Of a stretch of DNA of 64,000 nt, positions 57,035 to 64,000 are shown one piece after another. Origin of the DNA: Myrmaecium sp. VS I D KN 1 (Eukaryota; Ascomycota; Dothideomycetes; Valsariales; Valsariaceae); NCBI GenBank assembly GCA_019775845.1, contig JADQAV010000002.1:2790001-2854000 (forward strand). Reading direction: 5' to 3'. The position numbers and the translations under genes are program-made. The notes under the pieces are model-generated. The model did not search any database and was not told where the DNA came from. It was given only the letters and a program-made list of their open reading frames with translations. The first letter of the stretch is position 1. Every line of letters begins with the position of its first letter.

Positions 57035-59137
57035 GTTATGGATATAAAGTAGATGTATGCGTGGGAATCGAACGTCAACAAGACCGAAGAACGAACTGCA
57101 AGGGAAAAAGATGCAACAATGAGTGCTCGCGCCAGAGCATCAGGAGCCGCAGTCATATATGCGATATCGCAAACCCTCAGGTGATGCTCTTCATCGCATT
57201 ATTTAGTATCGGTGTTTACTAGCCCAGGCTCTCGGCTGCACCAGCTCAGACAGGAAGCGTAGGATCAACTTACCCCGCAAGGTGCTCACGAAGCCATCCG
57301 TATATTCGCTAGTAGCTCGCTCCTCAGAAGAAGTTCCGAGAGAGCTGTGATCGAGTCGCATCTATGACTCCCCTTCCCACATCACGTCGGCACGATGTAT
57401 GACTACAGACCGAGGTAGACGCTCTGCATATCGACTCTCTCTCTCTGACTGTACACGCTTCTACGCGCGGTCGTCTCATAACTTTCGAACCCCTCTCTCC
57501 GCATGGCCTGACGATCGCGTCGTGACGTTGCGTGATGAGAAGCGTTTTTAGCGGGGTCTTCACGCTTTGCCCTTTCCTCCCTTCTAGCCATGAAGAGGGG
57601 AGGAGGGGAACGTCAAGTTCTCTAAATACCTTAGCAACGCTGCAGTAGATGCCACATCAGTGTCGCCAAATCACTCCGTCTGCGGGATCCGGCGTCCATC
57701 CGTCTTTTCTCTCCCTCCAGAACCCGGTGGGAGGAGGATGATCTCTGGAATAATCCCCCTCTCGCGCCGGTGAGAGATCCCCCATCACGCGTTGTGGGGC
57801 CGGCCCCGGCGTTTCTGCGGAGGTGGAGATAGCAGCAGGCAGCCTGATGATCGCGCACCGAGTAAAAGACAGGCGGGATTGCGCTGTGTTCGAGGGGAAG
57901 AAAAGGAAACTCCAGTGCTGCTGCGTCCGTGAGATAGGTGATAAGGTACACTGTTAGGTGAGGTTTGGTGTTGAAGGGATGTAGGTTGGATGTGCGGAAC
58001 ACGGACCGCAAGGCTGGATATCGATAATCACCAGGAAAGCAACAGCAAGCCAAACTATAAGTGGTATTCGAGAGAGAAAGGTATGTTGCTCGAGCACAAG
58101 AGGCAGAAAAATCTGCCATTGACATAAATCCCCGTGCCTTCCCGGTGAATCGGAGAACTCTGGCAGGAATTCACGAATGTAACCCCTGTACCGAATTGCA
58201 AATGTCTATCGAAAGCTAACGTACTCCAGAGGAATAGGTGTCAAAATCAAGTAGGTAAGCGGTACGCCTTAACTAGAGCAATGCAGAACCGGACGAACTT
58301 CATACGGAAGAGCTTGGCTGGTACCGTAGCAATGGCACTTTTCCGCTGTCTCCGCAACTGAAAGCTTGAGGACAACGACCGGTTTTTCTCTACTTCCGAC
58401 CATCCCGCGGATCCCCGGGCCTTTGGCACCGCGACTGGATCCAGGACCGATATAAGCACGTGTCCCGTGTTCCGCCGCTCATCATATGAAGGCGGCAGCG
58501 AGTGCGAAAGAAAAAGAGCAGCTAGAGTAACATCCGGACGATCCTAAAGCAGACCGGGTACCTACACTTGATCGCCAATGACCGTATAGAGAGAATTCCA
58601 AACAACTGGTTAACACGGACTTCTCATGGATCTATAGTTCATAAGAGCAAGCGCACCTGAGCTTCACTAGTAATGATACCATGAATAGTAACAGTATAAA
58701 GAAGGTGAGGAAAGATGAAAGAGGGTGACAAGGTGAAAGTACAGTTTACGGAAAGTACTCACCAATAGAACAGCAGAACTAATTGATACTCACATCTACA
58801 ACGAGATCAGAAGAGCCTTGTTTGATATCTCCCTTGGCCAGTTATATCATCATCCTGAAGGGCAAATCAACCCGTTTTTATTAAGAGATAGGCCATCTGA
58901 ATCCGCGCATGCTGTCCATCCGGCTGCCGTCGCCGCACAGTTTGTCCCTTCACTTCACGATCACATGCCAGTCGAAGCTGTCGGCTCGGCGTAAACAGAT
59001 GAAAGCCGTCAGAACTTCTGCTTCAATTAGCACCTTTTCATGAGCATGTGAGACTCTCCTTCCCCCACTTGGTAGTATATATCCATATGAATCTGCCGAA
59101 TTGTGACAACTTTCCCGGCTGCGGCCTGCCGCTGCAG
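57035..59137. other. Long intergenic region, 2.1 kb
   Basis: The largest gap in the window, between two genes that start outward from it. On the minus strand ATATATGA at 57153-57160 may be a TATA element of the SDR, beside a perfect 12-bp palindrome, TGCGATATCGCA, at 57160-57171. A 164-codon minus frame (58125-57631) has no known motif. From about 58640 to 58860 base use is more A/T-rich. I see no transposon remnant. Confidence 0.5.
57160..57171. promoter_or_regulatory. 12-bp perfect palindrome upstream of the SDR
   Basis: TGCGATATCGCA is self-complementary and lies about 126 bp upstream of the SDR start, next to an A/T-rich TATA-like run. A dimeric regulator site is possible, but no family match is known to me. 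Confidence 0.3.
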
Positions 59138-60320
59138 ATGGTGCATGTAAGTGATGACTCTGGAAACGTCAGCGAGCTTACTTGTTATGCTGACCAAAGA
59201 GCAGCCACCTCACAGAAATGATGGCGCATACGATGTATGCTCGAGGCGGCTCGGACCTGGACACGACGGCGGATCCACGGACAAGTCTCGTCGACGGCGA
59301 CAGAGCAAGCGACCACAAACCGCACCAAGCCCAACCTTCATGGGCTTGCCCGTGGAGCTGCGACTAATGATTTACGAGCTCACCGACGTGGTCGTGCAGC
59401 CGGACCCAATCGAGCTGTGGCCGCTCTCCACCAGAATCGGAACCGATCCCGTCATCAAAGCGATCGCGCTGGACAACCTCCGCAAGCGCATGCGGCCCGT
59501 GATCCCGCTAATGCTGATCAACAAGCGCGCGCACCGCGAGGTCGCCTCGCTATTCTACGGGCAGAACCACTTCCGCTTCTCGGGCGAATGCGGCTTCCTC
59601 GTCCTCGCCGCCTTCCTACACACCAAGCGAAGCTACCTCGCCGACCTCGGGGACCTCAGCGTCCACGCGCCCTTCGAAAGCCCCGCCAACATCCGGGCCA
59701 GGCGGTTCGGCCTGCGATTCGACCGGCCGTGGCGAGCGGGCGGCGCCAGCCTCCTCACCACCTTCGGCCTGAAGAACCCCATCCTCTACTCCGGCTCGGA
59801 CCGCCAGTCGGCGCGCACGACGGGCCAGACGAGCGTGACCCAGACGCTCAACCTCCTCCTGCACGAGTGCGTGCGCCTGCGCCGGCTGGAGCTGCTCGTC
59901 CCGACCGCATACCCGCTGCACCCGAGCGCCTACACCGCGCGCGTGCTCGCGGCCAACTTGCATGCCCTCGTCGCCCAGCGCGGGGCGTCGTTCCGCTTCG
60001 AGCTCGCGGCGCTGTATATGCCCAAGGACCTGGCGGACTGCTGGAACGCGTACTACTTCATGCGGAACCTGGGCGGGCCTTTTGCGGAGCTGAATATCGG
60101 CTTTTTCGCTAAGCACTTCCCCGACGTTGAGATCCGGCGGAAGGAGTGGGAGGCGGATGTTTTTGGTGACCTGCCTCGCTGGCCTCGGCTCCCGGAGGAT
60201 CCGTACGACTTGTGGCAACTCAGGGAGTACATTGACGAGAAGAATGAGCTGGAGGCGAGGAGGGCTGAGGAGTATATGTGGGAGTGCCAGTATGAAGGCA
60301 CGCGTATCACCTTTGACTGA
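59138..60320 (+). CDS. F-box/2EXR-like fungal protein of unknown function
   Basis: Favoured model: a 9-nt first exon 59138-59146 (MVH), a 58-nt intron with GTAAGT, TGCTGACC and GCAG, then 59205-60320, total 374 residues. The alternative is an unspliced start at 59154. After a basic disordered stretch comes FMGLPVELRLMIYELTDVVV (about residue 50), the Leu-Pro-x-Glu-(Leu/Ile)-Arg motif of F-box-like/2EXR proteins common in filamentous fungi. Next are PVIPLMLINKRAHREVASLFYGQNHF-type residues, which belong to the same group. The C-terminal half is conserved-looking and Tyr/Trp-rich. Such genes are expanded and fast-evolving in Pezizomycotina; a role as substrate adaptor for ubiquitin ligases is possible for true F-box members but unproven here. 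Confidence 0.72.
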
Positions 60321-61085
60321 GCGGGGCTGCCGAGGTGACGGCGAAGGGCGTCTCTTCAATGACGAACTGCGGACGCGATCGTCTGTCGATGTGAGACTTG
60401 GACACTACCTAAAAGAGTACAGAATCAGCACTCCATCAAGGCGGCTCAAGGGGGGAGTTAAGAGAATGTACTATATGGCCCTGAATAGCGTAGGTAGGCC
60501 AATCGCTATACCTCGTGCCGAACTGTAACTTCTGCTGCTGCACGTTTCATACAGTACCGTAGAAAGGTCCTCATGCAGTCGTGAATTACATCTCATCGCC
60601 CTCCTCTTCTCACTGGCGCATTTTCCTCCGTTTTCAAGCACATGGACATGCGGATACGCCGGTACGATGGCACAGCTGTGATCTCGTCGTAGGCCGGTGC
60701 TATAGCATCAGTACCTCACCAAGCAGGTAGACATGTAGAAACGCATGCGAGAAAGCATGTTCCCACATTGACAGGCAGGGAAGAGAAGGAGTGAAGTTGA
60801 GCATCCCCCTCCCGCGCCGTTGGTGGTTCTGTAGGTGGGGGAACTCTCAAGCGCGCGCCGTAGCGGGCCCACCCGCCAAAACCCCCCACCAGGAGTGGGG
60901 TGGTTGGAGACCGACTCCATGTACCGGACTTTAAGTACCCCTCATGTCACCTAGTATAAGAACCTCTTCCTACCCCTCCAGCGTAGAGTGAAAGAAGAAG
61001 ATAGGAGGATACATATAACCCGTAGAGAAATCAAACATCTCACAATCCCCCCCTACTTCCCACGCCCTTCCTGGTCTCCACCATC
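60321..61085. other. Intergenic: promoter of the EthD-like gene
   Basis: No gene is supported. AGTATAAGA at 60953-60961 lies about 130 bp upstream of the EthD-like start and may be its TATA element. Confidence 0.5.
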
Positions 61086-62093
61086 ATGGCGCAGCCCCAA
61101 CCCAAAGAAGCGACCAACGACCGCCCGATCCCAGGCCTCATCACCGCCTTCGCCCGCATCGCCTCCCCAGATCTCACCGACGCCACCTTCAACGCATGGT
61201 ACGACGAGCACGTCCAGGACACGCTGAACACCGGCGGGGTTCACGTCGGGCTGCGATGCCGATGCATCCCTACAACCGCCTCCGCATCCACCTCCACCTC
61301 CGCTTCCGCATCCTCGGTTCCGTACCCCTACCTCGCCGCCTACCCGATCGAAGACCCGGCGTTCCTGCAGAGCGAGCGCTTCGGCCGGGTGAAGCTGCAT
61401 AGCGACCTCCTGCCCGGACCGAATCACTTTGCGTTCGAGGCGGTGGATTTTGAGATTCGGCTTTGGCGGTTGGTGGGGAAGCGTGGTGGGGGGTGGGGAG
61501 GTGGGTGATGGCTTCTCCCTTTATTCTTTTGCTTTTTTTTTGTCCCTCGTGGGATGTGTGTCTTGTTGCCGGCGCCTACCGTTCTTCATCTCCGCGTCTT
61601 GCCAAAACCGATCGACTGACGGACTCCTGATACAGCAGAAACCCCCCACACCCTCGTCCTTGTGCGCTTCATTCCCCCGGAATCCAACGAGAAGGAGGAG
61701 AACAAAGACGCGCTCCTCGACGCCGGCACCGGCCGCCACCTCCGCCCGGACCGGACCCACGTCTACCGGTTCGAATGGCAGATGCCCACCAAGCCCGCGG
61801 CTGCAGACTCGGCAACGACGACGCCGACGTCGGAGCCGTACTTGGCTTTGGTGAGAACACCCCTCTTTTCTCTCCCTTTTCTCTCTTTGTTTCATTTCAA
61901 TCTCTCCCTATGCTTCTTCTTCTCTCCCGATGTGCTGTGTTGACACAGGACGCACCAGCATGAATACCTCGACCGCGCACCGACGACGGATGAGCTCCGT
62001 CTGGCGCAGGAGGAGTGGGCGGGTGTTGCTGATGTGGGCGCGTGGGAGGTTTTCAAGACGGTGGGTGACCCGACGAGGCTCTGGGCGGCATGA
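61086..62093 (+). CDS. EthD-like (dimeric alpha-beta barrel) protein
   Basis: Exons 61086-61500, 61639-61850 and 61959-62093 give 253 residues. The first intron ends in a tandem acceptor (CAGCAG); the second has a nearer AG at 61947-61948 that would end the protein after four residues. The first half reads RIASPDLTDATFNAWYDEHV, then GLRCRCI, YLAAYPIEDPAFLQSERF and a later EAVDFEIRLWRL; the second half repeats the pattern with LVLVRFIPPESNE, THVYRFEWQM and EPYLALHEYLD. Two similar halves, each beginning with a strand and a Tyr-Leu-Ala strand before a helix, suggest a duplicated EthD/ABM fold. EthD proteins in fungi act in polyketide and aromatic chemistry or as unknown stress proteins; no such cluster is visible. 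Family call is from memory. Confidence 0.68.
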
Positions 62094-63162
62094 GCTGGGT
62101 GGATCGGAGGGGAAGGAGAAAGGAAGCTTGGCGCGTGACGTAGTCCTTTCTCTCTATTCACGTTCTCATGCGCGGTATATACTACCGGCGGAACTCTTGG
62201 CTTGGAGCTTTACTGTTTAGGCCGGTACATAGACCGGCAGCGTCGTAAAAATTCAAAGGTCACCTCGCTAGCCTCGGGCCTCATCCAGGGTAACACCCGA
62301 CAACGCCGCGGCGCGGAGCAATTGCCATCCGAGATGCATGCGCACTTGCATGAGTATTTATCCGGGGAAACGAGCAGGGCAGGTGGCAGGGCAGCCGAGG
62401 ATTCCCATTGTGGAGAACGTGGAGAATGTGGGGTAGCGGGGATATCGCGGGGGATTGCGGGGAAACAGCTAGGGGTAGGGGTTAGAACCCGCCGCCGCTC
62501 GGCTTGAGTGCAGATTTCAGCTTAGTACTGCGGATGGTAAGTTGGAGACGACGTCACATAGCTTAGGGGAGGGATTGGCTAAGGTAAGATGAACTTAGGA
62601 GCTACTATGGTCGTTTGTGTAATCTGCTGATGAAGATACAGGAAAGTAAACACTTATACCTACTGTAGCATAGCATTGCTCGGCGGTCCTTGGCTTTTCT
62701 TTGCTAGAATCCTCTGGGAGTATCCCCCCATTCCCCTGCTTCATCGTTATCCTTAGCGGCCATTCGACGATGATGGGATGGGATGTGAGAGGTGAATGGT
62801 TACATGCCGAAGGATGAGGAGGGTTGGCTGGGTGCTTGCTTGCTGCTCACTCACTCTCTCTCCCTCTCCTTCCCCGTCAACCTTCTCGCTCTCGTGGACT
62901 GAAAGCCCGGCTCCACCCCCCCTCCCCACTTACCCCGGGTTTCGGCTGTGTGTCTTGGTGCTTACACCTACTAGGTTCTTTACCCCAGACTGGCTTCTCC
63001 GCACTTTGTTCCCATTGTTCTTGCTCTTCCTCTCTCCCTTCTCGCGCGCTTTTGCTTCACTTCCGCTCCAAAGATTAGAGCAACTCGTCTGATCTGATTC
63101 AAGCTTTGCTCGAGCACCGCAAGCCCGAATCCGATTCACGTCCAACATTCCTTCTCGTCCTC
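62094..63162. other. Intergenic: promoter of the second Zn2Cys6 gene
   Basis: About 1.1 kb. No gene is supported. The last 300 bp are C/T-rich, as expected of a leader. A G-rich run lies at about 62430-62480. Confidence 0.5.
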
Positions 63163-64000
63163 ATGTCCAGCCCAGCCGTCTCCTCCTCCACTTTCGTGAG
63201 CTGGGAGGAAGACGAGGAGAAGAAGAAGCTACTTCCAGACATCATCGTCAAGAAGGAAGAAAATCGAACGAAGAAAGGCGTGCGGCGTCGAGCCTCCATC
63301 GCGTGCGCCGCGTGTCGAGACCGCCGCGTCCGAGTACGTCTTCCCCTCTCTTCAGCTTCCTCAGATAAACCCATAAAGAGTCCAATCCATCACAACTCAA
63401 CCACTGACAAAGAAGCCACCAGTGCGTCGTCCCATCAGGAAACAACTGCTGCATCCAATGCCAACGAGCCGGGATCACATGCGTCATCCGAAACGACGAT
63501 GAACGAAGGAGGTCCGTGTCTATCCATCCACCGCTCCCCCCCCCCTCCATTCTCGTGCGATTTCCCCCTTTGCTGAAACACCCCTCCCTCGACAGACCCA
63601 TTTCCCGCGCCTACGTCAACAGCCTGACAGAGCGAATCGCAATGCTCGAAGGCATGCTAGCCGCCCACAGCATCGACGTTCCGACCCCCGCCTACCCGCC
63701 CAAGACCCGCGACCGAGACCCGTCCACGACGACGACGACGATGAGGCGGAAGACGAGCTCACCGTGGACGGGCGCTGGCTCCGACACGACTTCTTCTTCC
63801 TCCTCTAACGTCGTAACCGGCAGCGTGCATGACGCACCCTCCTCCTCCCCGATGACACCGGGCAGCCAGCATGTCCTCGTCGACCCGCTCGACCCGGCTA
63901 CCTCGCCGCTCACGCTTCCGGCTCCGCAATTCCCCTCCGCCGCCGCGGCGAGTAGCATCCCTCCTCCCCCTCCTCCTCCCGGACGCCGCCGCCGGACTCA
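63163..64000 (+). CDS. Zn2Cys6 transcription factor, N-terminal part (runs off the window)
   Basis: Exons 63163-63333, 63423-63511 and from 63596 onward; about 221 residues are visible. The Zn2Cys6 cluster is split by the first intron: CAACRDRRVR joined to C, then CCIQC and AGITC, giving the six-Cys pattern. The second donor, GTCCGT, is non-consensus but the junction restores ERRRPISRAYVNSLTERIAML, with a short coiled coil after the cluster. The remainder is Ser/Thr/Pro-rich and low-complexity. The regulatory half lies outside the window. The neighbouring EthD-like protein could be a target, but this is only an inference from position. Confidence 0.85.

Noticed and set aside
57631-58125. 164-codon minus frame in the 2.1-kb gap
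   Set aside because: No motif, no splice-supported extension and no codon bias like that of the neighbouring genes.
53314-64000. A secondary-metabolite cluster (S28, SDR, EthD-like, Zn2Cys6)
   Set aside because: No polyketide synthase, NRPS, terpene cyclase, P450 or prenyltransferase is present; the mix alone is not evidence for a cluster, though one could begin beyond the right edge.

Overview
The window is gene-dense nuclear DNA from a filamentous ascomycete (Pezizomycotina). Introns are short (about 50-180 nt), with GTRNGT donors and CTGAC or CTAAC branch points. Both Zn2Cys6 transcription factors are of the fungal kind, and there are fungus-specific families (a DUF7514-like protein, a Ted1/Cdc1 phosphoesterase, large GH76). 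The class cannot be fixed by eye; Eurotiomycetes or Dothideomycetes look most likely. I see no transposon, LTR, CRISPR array, rRNA or organellar sequence.

Layout. 0-12 kb: the C-terminal half of an MFS transporter, a DUF7514-like protein and a tricalbin, all on plus. 12-18 kb: an SDR facing the exosome subunit RRP41, which shares a short divergent promoter with a Rad26L/ERCC6L2-type SNF2 ATPase, then tRNA-Lys. 18-24 kb: a gene-poor 1.7 kb stretch, a BuGZ/ZNF207 zinc-finger homologue, the exon-junction protein Y14 and tRNA-Leu. 24-34 kb: secreted GH76, tRNA-Glu, then a minus-strand run of a Ted1/Cdc1 phosphoesterase, ribosomal protein L23 (uL14), a cystathionine gamma-synthase-like enzyme and a cyclophilin with two in-frame starts. 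34-44 kb: an epsin-like ENTH protein, mitochondrial malic enzyme, a Zn2Cys6 regulator and ribosomal protein L34. 44-52 kb: intronless, intein-free PRP8. 52-64 kb: a small Ser/Thr-rich protein, an S28 serine peptidase, a second SDR, an F-box/2EXR-like protein, an EthD-like protein and the start of a second Zn2Cys6 factor that runs off the end.

Most genes are housekeeping, and neighbours are not functionally linked as in a biosynthetic cluster. There is a loose RNA-processing theme (RRP41, BuGZ homologue, Y14, PRP8, two ribosomal proteins, three tRNAs), but these genes are scattered and transcribed separately. The 53-64 kb end (secreted peptidase, SDR, EthD-like protein, Zn2Cys6 factor) looks more accessory but has no backbone biosynthetic enzyme. 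All exon models were built by hand from splice consensus, reading frame and remembered family sequence; no search was run.

The main points of interest are splicing and start-site details: in-frame introns that hide inside open frames, tandem NAGNAG acceptors, a competing acceptor that would cut off an EthD-like C-terminus, a dual-start cyclophilin, and an overlapping upstream frame on the Rad26L-like gene. I did not find a convincing previously undescribed system.
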